Notes: generated from the letters alone by a model not told the origin. A stretch of 64,000 nt of DNA from Streptomyces sp. CC228A (GCF_021390935.1 NZ_JAJPUI010000005.1:248001-312000), one strand, 5' to 3'. Counted from the first letter of the stretch, positions 45,425 through 54,848 are shown. A program made the numbers and translations.

Positions 45425-45456
45425 GAGAGGCCCGCACCGCCAGGTGCGGGCCTCTC
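45425..45456 (+). terminator. Terminator after tRNA-Asp
   Basis: A perfect 14-bp stem starting GAGAGGCCCGCACC closes on a 4-base loop ten bases after the tRNA. There is no T-run. Confidence 0.85.
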
Positions 45457-45498
45457 GTCGTACGCGCCTCTCGTCGTACGCGCCTCTCGTCGTACGCG
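45451..45498. repeat. Three tandem copies of a 16-bp unit
   Basis: CCTCTCGTCGTACGCG is repeated three times exactly, beginning inside the terminator right arm, then a fourth copy starts and diverges (CCTCACG). Confidence 0.9.
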
Positions 45499-45593
45499 CC
45501 TCACGTTGCCTGCCGGGGGCCGCGGGCCCGCGCGCACGTCGGCCGCCGGGCCCCTGCGGGCCGTACGCGGGGGCACCGTTCCTCGCGCCGGTC

Positions 45594-45913
45594 TCAGCGG
45601 CCCTCGGCCGGGACGCGGACCACCGCGGTGCCGCCCTCCAGGTCCACGGGGGTGCGGCGCGGGGGATCCCCGCCCCCGTCCTCGTCACGCAGCACCAGGG
45701 CCGACCGCCGCTCCTTCAGCTCCGACTGCCCGCCCGCCGACATGCTCGCGTGCAGCTGCTCGCACCCGGTCGCCGACATCCGGCCGGCGCGTGCGCCGTT
45801 GCCCGCGGCAGCACGCCCGCCCTGCCCCGCGCAGCAGCAGCTGGTCCGCGAACGCCGGCGCGGTCAGCAGCAGGACCGGTCCCGGCAAGGGTCGTGAAGA
45901 CGACGGACTCCAT
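45594..45913 (-). pseudogene. Possible small secreted-protein gene in broken frames
   Basis: Three overlapping frames each hold part of a plausible product. The first is a start MESVVFTTLAG (45913). A signal-peptide-like PVLLLTAPAFADQLLLRGA is in the second, and a C-terminal part, MSATGCEQLHASMSAGGQS to VRVPAEGR, is in the third. No single frame gives a sensible protein. It could be a real gene with two or more indels, or chance. The surrounding 45.5-46.1 kb otherwise shows nothing. Confidence 0.3.
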
Positions 45914-46140
45914 GCCTCAGCATCCGCCCGGGACCCCCTGGAGGCCCCGCACTGAGGGCCCAACGGCCCTGGGCGGCCGGGGCGGTGGCGGACAGGGTGG
46001 GAGGCGGTACACCCCTGGCGGCGGAGGCCGCGCCACGGGGCGGGACCGCAGCCGGAATGCGACGGGCCGTCTTGACGGGCCCCCTCGGTCCCGGTACCCC
46101 ATCAGCAGGGCGCCGGTGCCCTTCAGCGGAGGTGACGCGC

Positions 46141-46383
46141 ATGGCGGCAGCCACGGCCAGGCACGAGACCCGCGCGCTGCTGCGGGCCCACCTCGCGGCG
46201 GCCTCGGGTGCGCGGGGCTACCGGCACCAGACCCAGCGGTGCCCCGTCTGCCACCGCCTGCAGAAACTCGCCGAACTCAGCGAGCTGCCCCCGCTGCTCG
46301 CGGAGCCGCCCACGCCGCACCCGCCCCGCCACCGCCTGGGGAGCCCTTCCGGCACCGGCGGTGAGCCGCCCACGCTTCCCTGA
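46141..46383 (+). CDS. Small DUF6274-like protein with CxxC
   Basis: The 80-residue protein starts MAAATARHETRALLRAHLAAAS, a start I associate with a small Streptomyces family. It carries CPVCHR, a single zinc-knuckle-like CxxCH, and a Pro-rich tail. GGAGGTG lies before the ATG. Function is unknown; it may be a metal-binding regulator. Confidence 0.7.
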   Translation: MAAATARHETRALLRAHLAAASGARGYRHQTQRCPVCHRLQKLAELSELPPLLAEPPTPHPPRHRLGSPSGTGGEPPTLP

Positions 46384-46736
46384 CCCGGGGTCTGTTGACG
46401 GTGCGCCAACACCGGTGACACGCCGGCGCGCAAGGCTTCGGCGGTGTGACGGGAGTCACGGAACCTTTTTCAGAAAGCGCTTCCCTTACCCCCTCCCTAC
46501 AACGACCCAATTTAATACGTGCAATTGCACTCCCCCGATGGCCGCCCGCTCGGGACCGCGCCCCACCCCCTCCGGAGCGCCCCGCACTCCCCGCCGCGCT
46601 CCCGCACCACCCCGCAAGGCGCCCCCGGGACACCCGCGCCACCCGCCGCGGGGCCCCGGGGCGCGCGGGGCCACCCCCGGAGAGAAGACACCGGGGCCTG
46701 GCGCGCGACACGCTGCGCCCACCGCCTTCAGGGCAC
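46384..46736. other. Spacer before bldC terminator
   Basis: No gene is supported. A relatively AT-rich patch near 46466-46520 (CCTTTTTCAGAAAG, TTTAATACGTGCAATTG) could hold a promoter but has no gene partner I can name. The rest is C-rich low-complexity DNA. Confidence 0.4.
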
Positions 46737-46773
46737 AAAAAAATCGCGCCGGACCCGGCGGAGTCCGGCGCGA
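46737..46773 (-). terminator. Intrinsic terminator of bldC
   Basis: An 11-bp perfect stem (TCGCGCCGGAC and its complement, loop 8) is followed on the minus strand by seven Ts. It lies about 110 bp after the bldC stop, a textbook rho-independent terminator. Confidence 0.88.
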
Positions 46774-46880
46774 GCGCCGACGGCGACCCGTTGGGGCGGG
46801 CGGCCGTCAGTGGAGCCAAAAGCGGGCGAGCCGAGTTGGGGGACCCGGACAAGCCCGTTTCACAGGGGTGTGGAGAGAGT

Positions 46881-47087
46881 TCAGGCCTCGCTGCGCTGCT
46901 GCGGAATGCCGGCCAGCAGAGCGCGGACCTCCGCCTCGCGGTACCGGCGGTGCCCACCCAGGGTGCGGATGGACGTGAGCTTGCCTGCCTTCGCCCAGCG
47001 GGTCACCGTCTTCGGGTCCACGCGGAACATCGTGGCGACCTCGGCAGGGGTGAGCAGCGGCTCTGCATCAGGGGTGCGAGCGGTCAT
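46881..47087 (-). CDS. bldC: Developmental regulator BldC
   Basis: The 68-residue protein is essentially a MerR-type winged helix: LLTPAEVATMFRVDPKTVTRWAKAGKL, then TSIRTLGGHRRYREAEVRALL. BldC binds direct repeats cooperatively and holds back the start of development in Streptomyces. Length and sequence are typical and complete. GAGGAGG precedes the ATG, and an inverted repeat lies just upstream. Its neighbours (vdh, DUF3073, hrpA) are those expected in Streptomyces. Confidence 0.97.
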   Translation of the reverse strand: MTARTPDAEPLLTPAEVATMFRVDPKTVTRWAKAGKLTSIRTLGGHRRYREAEVRALLAGIPQQRSEA

Positions 47088-47103
47088 GAGCGGCCTCCTC
47101 GGG

Positions 47104-47124
47104 AGAACCGACGTTCTCGGTTCT
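47104..47124 (-). promoter_or_regulatory. Inverted repeat in the bldC leader
   Basis: Perfect 8-bp arms, AGAACCGA and TCGGTTCT, are separated by five bases. They end 17 bp before the bldC ATG, just upstream of the GAGGAGG ribosome site. It could be a DNA operator or an mRNA hairpin affecting initiation. Confidence 0.55.
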
Positions 47125-47389
47125 TTCCTCTAAATTCTGCACCTTGACCCGCGTTGCCCGAAATGGCAGACGCGGGCCGAGTCGGTTATAGGACGAACGG
47201 CTTGTCCTCGGCACTACAACTACACCATCTGTCCAGCCACGTTCGGCCAAACCGATGGAATTGCCCTCTCAGGTGTCCATCAGCGGCGGAAGCCGATGGA
47301 CCATGCCATAGCGGACAGTCACGTCACAGTGACGATCAGTCACAGAGCGATCAGGAGCCACCAGACCCCCCATAGCGTGCAATGCTGAG

Positions 47390-47415
47390 CCTTCCGTCCA
47401 TATGCGGACGGAAGG
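47390..47415. terminator. Hairpin between bldC leader and the next gene
   Basis: A 10-bp perfect stem, CCTTCCGTCC with its complement, closes on a 6-base loop. It is about 200 bp downstream of the gene ending at 47614 on the minus strand, so probably terminates it. Confidence 0.6.
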
Positions 47416-47613
47416 AGCCCTCCCCGGACTCCTTGTCCTATTTTGGCACGAGGTCGGGTGATCGACGCAAGAGCCGTTGTTAGTGCTATCCATCACCCTT
47501 GAGGCATAGGTCCGGTATCGGGTAAGGGCCTCTCAGCCCCCACCCGGCCGCCCCGCCCCGGCCGCCCCGGCCGCCACCCGAGGACCCGGCCGCAGCCCGA
47601 CCGGGCCGCAAGC

Positions 47614-48468
47614 TCAGCTCGCCGACTGCAGGTTCCGCACCGCGCGCCAGCGCTCCGCCAGCCGCTCGTACGCCGCGCCCGCGGCCTCGCCGTCCCCGGC
47701 CCGCAGCGCGGCCATCCCCTCCGCGACGTCCGCGGCCGACCGGTCCCCGGCGAGCCACTCGGCGGACAGGGCGTACACCAGCCCGCCGTAGTCCAGTTCG
47801 ACCAGCGCCCGGGGGTGGAACTCCTCCAGCCACCGCCCCACATCTACCAAACCCTCGGTGAGCGGTCCCTCGTCCATCGCGTCCCGCAGTGTCTTCAGCG
47901 ACCGCGCCACCCGCCGCCGCGCCTGCACCATCGGCGTCCGGTAGCGCAGCACCGCGGCCTTGCCGGCGCCGCTGCCCGGCACGTACTCCCGCTCCTCGTC
48001 CGCGAAGAGGGTGAACCACCGCACCGGCACCTGCCAGGTGGCGCTCCTGATCCAGGGCCGCGCGTCCGGGTTCCGCTCCCGCCACCGCTCGTGGTCCGCC
48101 GCCGCCTGCTCCCGCACCACCGGCGGCAGGGCCGCGTCCAGCACCGGGGGCGGCAGCAGCCCCGGCAGCTCGGCCAGGGCCTGCCAGCCCCGCAGACGGG
48201 TGCGCCACGGGCAGACGCACACCGTCCCGCCGACCTCGGCGACGAACGCGTCCGCGCTCTCGTGCACCGGCACCGGTACCGGCGGCACGGGCAGCAGGTC
48301 GGCCAGCGAGCGGCGCAGCTCGTCCTGGGCCGTGGGCGTCTCCCCGCGCAGGGCGCGGTGCGCGTAGCGCTCCCAGTGCAGGCGTTCGGGTTCGGGGAAG
48401 GCGGCGAGCGGCTCGTACACCCGCAGGTAGGAGGCGTAGGGGACGGCGAGGGAGGAGTCAGCCGGCAT
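47614..48468 (-). CDS. Conserved Streptomyces protein of unknown function
   Basis: The 284-residue protein, from ATG 48468 (MPADSSLAVPYASYLRVYEPL), has a mixed helical sequence with many Trp and Arg (WQVPVRWFTLFADEEREYV). It lacks a signal peptide or membrane segment. It is the gene I expect between bldC and vdh in Streptomyces. No domain name can be given. It is divergent from vdh, with 164 bp between them. Confidence 0.8.
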   Translation of the reverse strand: MPADSSLAVPYASYLRVYEPLAAFPEPERLHWERYAHRALRGETPTAQDELRRSLADLLPVPPVPVPVHESADAFVAEVGGTVCVCPWRTRLRGWQALAELPGLLPPPVLDAALPPVVREQAAADHERWRERNPDARPWIRSATWQVPVRWFTLFADEEREYVPGSGAGKAAVLRYRTPMVQARRRVARSLKTLRDAMDEGPLTEGLVDVGRWLEEFHPRALVELDYGGLVYALSAEWLAGDRSAADVAEGMAALRAGDGEAAGAAYERLAERWRAVRNLQSAS

Positions 48469-48632
48469 GCCGGAATCCTTCCACGCCGGTACCCGCCGGT
48501 ACTCCGACGAGGTGATCCTGCGCACTGCGGGATATCTACGCCCAGGTAGCACTTACTCTCTTGCCGAACGGATCGCCTCCCCACCCGCAGGAGGCATCCG
48601 GAATCGCCGCTTCGTACTTGGGAGTCACCACC

Positions 48633-49712
48633 GTGACCGATGTGACCGACGGCGTCCTGCACACCCTGTTCCGTTCGGAGCTGGGCGGCCACGAGCAAGT
48701 CGTGCTGTGCCAGGACCGCGCCACCGGCCTGAAGGCCGTCATCGCCCTCCACTCGACCGCCCTGGGCCCTGCCCTCGGCGGCACCCGCTTCTACCCGTAC
48801 GCCTCCGAGGAGGAGGCCGTCAGGGACGCGCTGAACCTCGCCCGGGGGATGTCGTACAAGAACGCCATGGCCGGCCTGGAGCACGGCGGCGGCAAGGCCG
48901 TGATCATCGGCGACCCGGAGCAGATCAAGACCGAGGAGCTGCTGCTGGCGTACGGCCGGTTCGTGGCCTCCCTCGGCGGCCGGTACGTCACGGCCTGCGA
49001 CGTCGGCACGTACGTCGCCGACATGGACGTCGTCGCCCGCACCTGCCGCTGGACCACCGGCCGCTCCCCCGAGCACGGCGGCGCCGGGGACTCCTCCGTC
49101 CTCACCGCGTACGGCGTGTTCCAGGGCATGCGGGCCTCGGCCCAGCACCTGTGGGGCGACCCGACCCTGCGCGGCCGCAAGGTCGCCGTCGCCGGCGTCG
49201 GCAAGGTCGGCCACTACCTCGTGGAGCACCTGCTGCAGGTCGGCGCCGAGGTCGTGATCACGGACGTGCGGGAGGAGTCGGTGCGCCGGATCACCGACAA
49301 GTACCCGCAGGTGGCCGTGGCCGCCGACACGGACGCCCTGATCCGCACGGAGGGCCTCGACGTCTACGCGCCCTGCGCGCTGGGCGGCGCCCTGGACGAC
49401 GACACGGTGCCCGTGCTGACGGCGAAGGTGGTGTGCGGCGCGGCCAACAACCAGCTCGCGCACCCGGGGGTGGAGAAGGACCTCGAAGACCGCGGGATCC
49501 TCTACGCGCCGGACTACGTGGTCAACGCCGGCGGTGTGATCCAGGTCGCGGACGAGTTGCACGGCTTCGACTTCGACCGGTGCAAGGCGAAGGCCACGAA
49601 GATCTTCGACACCACGCTGGAAATATTCGCACGTGCGAAGTCGGACGGCATTCCGCCGGCCGCGGCGGCCGACAGGATCGCCGAGCAGCGGATGGCGGAC
49701 GCCCGCCGCTGA
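48633..49712 (+). CDS. vdh: Valine (branched-chain amino acid) dehydrogenase
   Basis: The 359-residue Glu/Leu/Phe/Val dehydrogenase deaminates valine and related amino acids with NAD+. This yields 2-oxo acids for acyl-CoA starters and fatty acids. The catalytic Lys region is AGLEHGGGKAVI, the NAD fold VAVAGVGKVGHYLVEHL, and the substrate segment GAANNQLAHPGVEKDLEDRGILYAPDYVVNAGG. GTG at 48633 (VTDVTDGVLHTLF) is chosen to match the family. A long-stem terminator follows. Confidence 0.95.
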   Translation: MTDVTDGVLHTLFRSELGGHEQVVLCQDRATGLKAVIALHSTALGPALGGTRFYPYASEEEAVRDALNLARGMSYKNAMAGLEHGGGKAVIIGDPEQIKTEELLLAYGRFVASLGGRYVTACDVGTYVADMDVVARTCRWTTGRSPEHGGAGDSSVLTAYGVFQGMRASAQHLWGDPTLRGRKVAVAGVGKVGHYLVEHLLQVGAEVVITDVREESVRRITDKYPQVAVAADTDALIRTEGLDVYAPCALGGALDDDTVPVLTAKVVCGAANNQLAHPGVEKDLEDRGILYAPDYVVNAGGVIQVADELHGFDFDRCKAKATKIFDTTLEIFARAKSDGIPPAAAADRIAEQRMADARR

Positions 49713-49867
49713 CCCCCGCCCCGCGGCGCCCTCCCCGGGCCACCGCGGGCATCCGCCGCCCTGCACCGGGCACGGCCGCCGGGCACACCCGCGCCGGCGG
49801 AGTGCCGCGGATGCCGGCCATCGGGTGAAACGATCACCCGATGGTCTGTTTCCGGACAGGAAGAAAA

Positions 49868-49910
49868 CGCCCGCCGGGCACGCGCCCTTGACAGGGGAGC
49901 CCGGCGGGCG
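49868..49910 (+). terminator. Terminator after vdh
   Basis: Perfect 12-bp arms CGCCCGCCGGGC and GCCCGGCGGGCG, with a partly paired 19-base centre. The remaining spacer to 50238 shows no gene. Confidence 0.75.
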
Positions 49911-50238
49911 GCAGCGTGCGTCCGCGTCGGATTCCTCGGGGAGGCTCCGCCTCTTCGTGCGTTCGTACAGACATCTGTTCGCCGACAGAGAGACAAGACT
50001 CACGCCGGTCTGCGGGTCGACCTCAGGAAGAGGTTAAAATCGCAGCTGACCAGCGAGGACGGGGCTCCTCACTGGTTCGGCTCCGAGGCGCGTCATGCGG
50101 GCGGCGTACCGTATGGCCGCGGAAGCAGGTACCGTTGAAGCCCTACGGGCCGGTCTCCCCACGGGGAGTCCGTCCCGAATCGTGAACGCGTGTCAAGACT
50201 CTGGGGCCGTCGAGCCCTGTCACCGAGGGGGTCGAGCC

Positions 50239-50487
50239 ATGGGGCGCGGCCGGGCCAAGGCCAAGCAGACGAAGGTCGCCCGCCAGCTGAAGTACAACAG
50301 CGGTGGGACGGACCTCACACGCCTGGCCGAAGAGCTGGGCGCATCGACTTCGAGTCAGCCTCCGAACGCTGAGCCGTTCGAGGACGACGACGAGGAAGAC
50401 GACCCGTACGCTCGCTACGCGGAGCTGTACAACACCGACGACGAGGACGAGGAGCACGATCCGTCCTCGCAACGTCGACGCGCTTGA
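50239..50487 (+). CDS. DUF3073 small protein
   Basis: The 82-residue protein has the family start MGRGRAKAKQTKVARQLKY, basic and likely nucleic-acid-binding. It ends in a strongly acidic tail (EDDDEEDDPYARYAELY, then TDDEDEEHD). Function is not known; it is widely conserved in actinobacteria next to purM. It is convergent with purM, sharing a bidirectional terminator. Confidence 0.92.
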   Translation: MGRGRAKAKQTKVARQLKYNSGGTDLTRLAEELGASTSSQPPNAEPFEDDDEEDDPYARYAELYNTDDEDEEHDPSSQRRRA

Positions 50488-50503
50488 CGCCTGAGCCTTT
50501 CCG

Positions 50504-50536
50504 AACCGGTCCGGGGCCCCGCCCCGGACCGGTTTT
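50504..50536. terminator. Bidirectional terminator, DUF3073 and purM
   Basis: A 13-bp perfect stem, AACCGGTCCGGGG and its complement, with a 5-base loop, ends in TTTT on the plus strand and lies between convergent genes. Confidence 0.88.
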
Positions 50537-50542
50537 GACTGC

Positions 50543-51622
50543 TCAGCTCGCGTAGTCGCCGGTGAGGACGGCTCCCGTCGCACGGTCGCCGCGCTCGGTG
50601 ATCTCGCCCGCGACCCAGGCGTCGACGCCCCGGTCCGCGAGGGTGGCCAGCGCCACGTCGACCGAGTCGGCGGGCACGACGGCCATCATGCCGACGCCCA
50701 TGTTCAGGGTCTTCTCCAGTTCGAGCCGCTCGACCCGGCCGGCCTTGCCGACCAGCTCGAAGATCGCGCCGGGGGCCCAGGTGGACCGGTCGACCACGGC
50801 GTGCAGGTCGTCGGGGATGACCCGGGCCAGGTTCGCGGCCAGCCCGCCGCCGGTGATGTGGCTGAAGGCGTGCACGTCGGTGGTGCGGGTGAGCGCCAGG
50901 CAGTCCAGCGAGTAGATCCGCGTGGGCTCCAGCAGCTCCTCGCCGAGGGTGCGGCCGAGCTCCTCGACCTGCTGGTCGAGGGACATCCCGGCCCGGTCGA
51001 ACAGCACGTGGCGGACGAGCGAGTACCCGTTGGAGTGAAGGCCCGACGAGGCCATGGCGACGACCGCGTCACCCGTACGGATGCGATCGGGGCCGAGCAG
51101 CCGGTCCGCCTCGACGACGCCGGTGCCGGCACCGGCCACGTCGAAGTCGTCCGGGCCGAGCAGCCCGGGGTGCTCGGCGGTCTCGCCGCCGACGAGGGCG
51201 CAGCCGGCCAGGACGCAGCCCTCGGCGATGCCCTTGACGATGGCGGCGACCCGCTCGGGGTGGACCTTGCCGACGCAGATGTAGTCCGTCATGAACAGCG
51301 GCTCGGCACCGCACACCACGATGTCGTCCATGACCATGGCGACCAGGTCGTGACCGATGGTGTCGTACACGCCCATGCGGCGGGCGATGTCGACCTTGGT
51401 GCCGACGCCGTCCGTCGCGGACGCCAGCAGCGGCCGCTCGTAGCGCTTGAGGGCGGAGGCGTCGAAGAGGCCGGCGAAGCCGCCGAGGCCGCCGAGGACC
51501 TCGGGGCGCTGGGTCTTCTTCACCCACTCCTTCATCAGCTCGACGGCGCGGTCACCCGCCTCGATGTCGACGCCCGCGGCGGCATAGCTGGCGCCGCCAT
51601 CGGCACTCACAGTCTGAGACAT
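50543..51622 (-). CDS. purM: AIR synthetase (phosphoribosylformylglycinamidine cyclo-ligase)
   Basis: The 359-residue PurM closes the imidazole ring of AIR from FGAM with ATP, step five of purine synthesis. Motifs: YAAAGVDIEAGDRAV, LLASATDGVGTKVDIARRMG, DDIVVCGAEPLFMTDYI and GCALVGGETAEHPG. Complete and of normal length. It lies 103 bp after purF on the same strand, as in other Streptomyces. Confidence 0.97.
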   Translation of the reverse strand: MSQTVSADGGASYAAAGVDIEAGDRAVELMKEWVKKTQRPEVLGGLGGFAGLFDASALKRYERPLLASATDGVGTKVDIARRMGVYDTIGHDLVAMVMDDIVVCGAEPLFMTDYICVGKVHPERVAAIVKGIAEGCVLAGCALVGGETAEHPGLLGPDDFDVAGAGTGVVEADRLLGPDRIRTGDAVVAMASSGLHSNGYSLVRHVLFDRAGMSLDQQVEELGRTLGEELLEPTRIYSLDCLALTRTTDVHAFSHITGGGLAANLARVIPDDLHAVVDRSTWAPGAIFELVGKAGRVERLELEKTLNMGVGMMAVVPADSVDVALATLADRGVDAWVAGEITERGDRATGAVLTGDYAS

Positions 51623-51725
51623 GGGTTCAGAGCTTTCGTGTCGTACAGCCGGAGGTTGCTGCGGAGAGGGAACGTGCGGAGAGGTGGGTGGGAAGGGAGA
51701 GGAAGAGCGACGGCCCTGGCCCGGC

Positions 51726-53252
51726 CTACGGGCGGCGCAGCGCGTCGGTGGCGGCCGTGGCGGCCGGGGCCGCGGCCAGCTCGGTCTCCAGCAGCTGCTT
51801 GCCGAGCAGCTCCGGGTCGGGCAGCTCCATCGGGTACTCGCCGTCGAAGCAGGCGCGGCACAGGTTCGGCTTGGCGATCGTGGTCGCCTCGATCATGCCG
51901 TCCAGCGAGATGTAGGACAGGGAGTCGGCGCCCAGGGACCGGCCGATCTCCTCCACGGACATGCCGTTGGCGATCAGCTCGGCGCGGGTCGCGAAGTCGA
52001 TGCCGAAGAAGCACGGCCACTTGACCGGGGGCGACGAGATCCGGATGTGGACCTCGGCGGCGCCCGCCTCGCGGAGCATCCGGACGAGGGCGCGCTGGGT
52101 GTTGCCGCGGACGATCGAGTCGTCGACGACGACCAGCCGCCTGCCCTGGATGACTTCCCTGAGCGGGTTGAGCTTCAGCCGGATGCCCAGCTGGCGGATG
52201 GTCTGGGACGGCTGGATGAAGGTCCTGCCGACGTACGCGTTCTTCACGAGCCCGGCGCCGAACGGGATGCCGCTCGCCTCCGCGTAGCCGATGGCGGCGG
52301 GGGTGCCGGACTCCGGGGTGGGTATGACGAGGTCCGCCTCGACGGGGGCTTCCTTGGCGAGCCTCCGGCCCATCTCGACGCGCGAGAGGTAGACGCTCCG
52401 GCCGGCGATCTCGGTGTCGGGGCGGGCGAGGTAGACGTACTCGAAGACACAGCCCTTGGGCTTCGCTTCTGCGAAGCGGGAGGTGCGCAGGCCGTTCTCG
52501 TCGATGGCGATGAGCTCGCCCGGCTCGATCTCGCGGACGAAGCTGGCGCCGACGATGTCGAGGGCGGCGGTCTCGGACGCGGCGACCCAGCCGCGCTCCA
52601 GCCGGCCGAGGACCAGCGGGCGGATGCCCTGCGGGTCGCGGGCGGCGTAGAGGGTGTGCTCGTCCATGAACACGAGGGAGAAGGCGCCCCGCACGGTCGG
52701 GAGGACCTTCGCCGCGGCCTGCTCGACGGTGAGCGGCTTGCCGTCGTCGTCGGTCTGCCCGGCGAGGAGGGCGGTGACGAGGTCGGTGTCGTTGGTGGCC
52801 GCCACCTGGGTGGCGCGGCCGTTCTCCTTGGGGAGGTCCGCGACCATCTCGGCGAGCTGGGCCGTGTTGACCAGGTTGCCGTTGTGGCCGAGGGCGATGG
52901 ACCCGTGGGCGGTGGCCCGGAAGGTCGGCTGGGCGTTCTCCCAGACGGAGGCGCCGGTGGTCGAGTAGCGGGCGTGTCCGACCGCGATGTGACCCTGGAG
53001 GGAGCTGAGGGAGGTCTCGTCGAAGACCTGGGACACGAGTCCCATGTCCTTGAAGACGAGGATCTGGGAGCCGTTGCTGACCGCGATTCCCGCGGATTCC
53101 TGACCCCGATGTTGGAGGGCGTAGAGCCCGAAGTACGTGAGCTTTGCGACCTCTTCGCCCGGAGCCCAGACACCGAAGACGCCGCAAGCGTCCTGGGGGC
53201 CCTTCTCGCCGGGAAGCAGGTCGTGATTCAGTCGACCGTCACCACGTGGCAC
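51726..53252 (-). CDS. purF: Amidophosphoribosyltransferase
   Basis: The 508-residue PurF commits PRPP to purines using glutamine. A short propeptide precedes the Ntn nucleophile Cys23 (DACGVFGVWAPG). The PRTase loop is VVVDDSIVRGNTQRALVRMLREAGA. C-terminal Cys residues (CFFGIDFATRAEL, NLCRACFDGEYP) match the Fe-S ligands of the Bacillus-type enzyme. GTG at 53252 (VPRGDGRLNHDLLP) is chosen by homology. The longer in-frame extension upstream is not credible. Confidence 0.96.
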   Translation of the reverse strand: MPRGDGRLNHDLLPGEKGPQDACGVFGVWAPGEEVAKLTYFGLYALQHRGQESAGIAVSNGSQILVFKDMGLVSQVFDETSLSSLQGHIAVGHARYSTTGASVWENAQPTFRATAHGSIALGHNGNLVNTAQLAEMVADLPKENGRATQVAATNDTDLVTALLAGQTDDDGKPLTVEQAAAKVLPTVRGAFSLVFMDEHTLYAARDPQGIRPLVLGRLERGWVAASETAALDIVGASFVREIEPGELIAIDENGLRTSRFAEAKPKGCVFEYVYLARPDTEIAGRSVYLSRVEMGRRLAKEAPVEADLVIPTPESGTPAAIGYAEASGIPFGAGLVKNAYVGRTFIQPSQTIRQLGIRLKLNPLREVIQGRRLVVVDDSIVRGNTQRALVRMLREAGAAEVHIRISSPPVKWPCFFGIDFATRAELIANGMSVEEIGRSLGADSLSYISLDGMIEATTIAKPNLCRACFDGEYPMELPDPELLGKQLLETELAAAPAATAATDALRRP

Positions 53253-53526
53253 GCCACCGAGTGTAGGCGAGACCGAGCACTGGTCCGAATTGGGGATGCG
53301 CCGCCGGTACGGGTGGCGGCGGCGGCCGGCTCGGACCGCGGGGCCCGCCGCCCTCCCGCCGGGGCTGCGCCCGCGCCCCGCGAAACACCGCCTGGTCAGG
53401 GGAACCCCCGATGTCGCGGCGCCCCGGCGGACGGCCGCGCCGGGTGCCCGGCGAGGGCACCGGAGGCGCCCCGGATGTGACGGACCTCGCACGGGGCCGG
53501 GGCGACGGGAGCTGCTTACCGGCGGG

Positions 53527-54546
53527 TTACTCCAGAGTAGCCGGGTCGGGGGCGGCCGCCGTCCCGCCGGGTGCGGCCGGGGACTGCGGGGTGCGTTCGG
53601 TCGCGCCCGGCCGGGCCGGGTCGGGTGCCCACCCGGCGGGCCCCGACGTGCCGGGCGCGGGCGTGCCAGGCGCGGGCGTACCGGTGGGCGTACCGGTGGT
53701 GGCGGGCGCTTCGGCGCGGGCGGTGAATCCGGTGCCGTCCGGTGCGGTGGCGGTCAGGGCCCGGTGCTGGATCCGGTACGCCAGGGGGCCTGAGCGCAGC
53801 GCGGCGAGCAGCCGTTCCTCCAGCTCGCCGGAGGGCCGCCCGCAGAGCTTGCGGGTGGTGGCGATGCGGCTGAAGACCAGGGTGCCGGGGCTCTCGGTGA
53901 CGGTGACCTCGGCGGTGAAGGTGTTGCAGCCGAGGCTGCCGCGCGCCTGTCCGTCGGCGCCGAGGGTGAGATGGGCGAGGCCGTCCGTGCCCACGGGCAG
54001 GCCGGACGCGGTGTCGTCGGCGGCCGGCCCGGCGAGCAGGCCGTCCACCGTCCACGTGGTGCCGGTGAGCTCGGCGGGCGGCTCCTCGCTGAGCGCGATG
54101 GTGTCGCCGTCCTCCGTACGCAGGGTGAGGCGGCCGCCGGCGAGCTCCGTGCGGAGGGCACCGCCGGTGAGGGTCCGCGCCAGCAGTTCCTCGAACCGCT
54201 GGACCGGCTCGTCGCAGGCCCGTTCCGTCCGGGTCAGCTCGGTGAGGCGGACGGTGTCGCCGCTGGTCGCGGCCTCGGACGTGAACGCGTTGCAGCCGAG
54301 GGAGCCGCGGGCGGCGCCGGGGCTGAACTCGACGTGCGGGGTGCGGGTCGGCGCGCTGGTCCGGGCGCCGTCCACGGTGACGCTGTCGACGGTCCAGTGC
54401 ACGCCGTGCAGCGGCGGCGGCGCGGGGTCGGGTCCCGGCGCCGCGCCACCGCCCGGACCGGCGGTGCCGCACGCGGCGGTGAGGACGAGCAGCGCGGCGG
54501 CGAGGGCGACCGCGGCGACGGGGTGCTGCTGCTTCGTGATCCGCAT
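53527..54546 (-). CDS. Lipoprotein with two META/HslJ domains
   Basis: The 339-residue protein starts with a lipoprotein signal (VAALAAALLVLTAACG-like; Cys in LTAACG). It contains two META repeats with the same core: RGSLGCNAFTSEA and later RGSLGCNTFTAEV, each followed by a Cys in the TRTERACDEP or TTRKLCGRP position. META domains occur in heat-shock protein HslJ and surface proteins; no enzyme activity is known. The C-terminal tail has repeated TGTPAPGTPAPGT. It lies upstream of purF, same strand. Confidence 0.88.
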   Translation of the reverse strand: MRITKQQHPVAAVALAAALLVLTAACGTAGPGGGAAPGPDPAPPPLHGVHWTVDSVTVDGARTSAPTRTPHVEFSPGAARGSLGCNAFTSEAATSGDTVRLTELTRTERACDEPVQRFEELLARTLTGGALRTELAGGRLTLRTEDGDTIALSEEPPAELTGTTWTVDGLLAGPAADDTASGLPVGTDGLAHLTLGADGQARGSLGCNTFTAEVTVTESPGTLVFSRIATTRKLCGRPSGELEERLLAALRSGPLAYRIQHRALTATAPDGTGFTARAEAPATTGTPTGTPAPGTPAPGTSGPAGWAPDPARPGATERTPQSPAAPGGTAAAPDPATLE

Positions 54547-54695
54547 GCCGCTCTGACGGGACGACCGCCGGAACGGTTCCGCGGGCCCTTCGGCGCGGGC
54601 GGTGCGCCCGGTGCCGTCCGGCTGGCCGGTCCCGCGGCCCCTCCCGCGGCACGGGCGCTACGGAACGGCTGCCGCTGCCATAGGCGGGTACCGCT

Positions 54696-54761
54696 GCCCC
54701 GGACTGCTGCCGCCGCTTGCCCGGGACTGCTGCCGCTTGCCCCGGACTGCTGCCGCTCCTT
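54696..54761. repeat. Three imperfect 20-23-bp tandem repeats
   Basis: Units share GGACTGCTGCCGC and CTT, starting at 54696, 54719 and 54739, with small internal insertions. Confidence 0.75.
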
Positions 54762-54806
54762 GGGCGGCCGACGGAACGGGCCGGGGACGGCCGGCGAGAT
54801 CCGGGC

Positions 54807-54848
54807 GCCGGGGTCCGGCCGCCGGGGTCCGGCCGCCGGGGTCCGGGC
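54807..54848. repeat. Three 14-bp tandem repeats
   Basis: GCCGGGGTCCGGCC is repeated at 54807, 54821 and 54835, the last with one change. Each unit is itself nearly palindromic. Confidence 0.8.
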
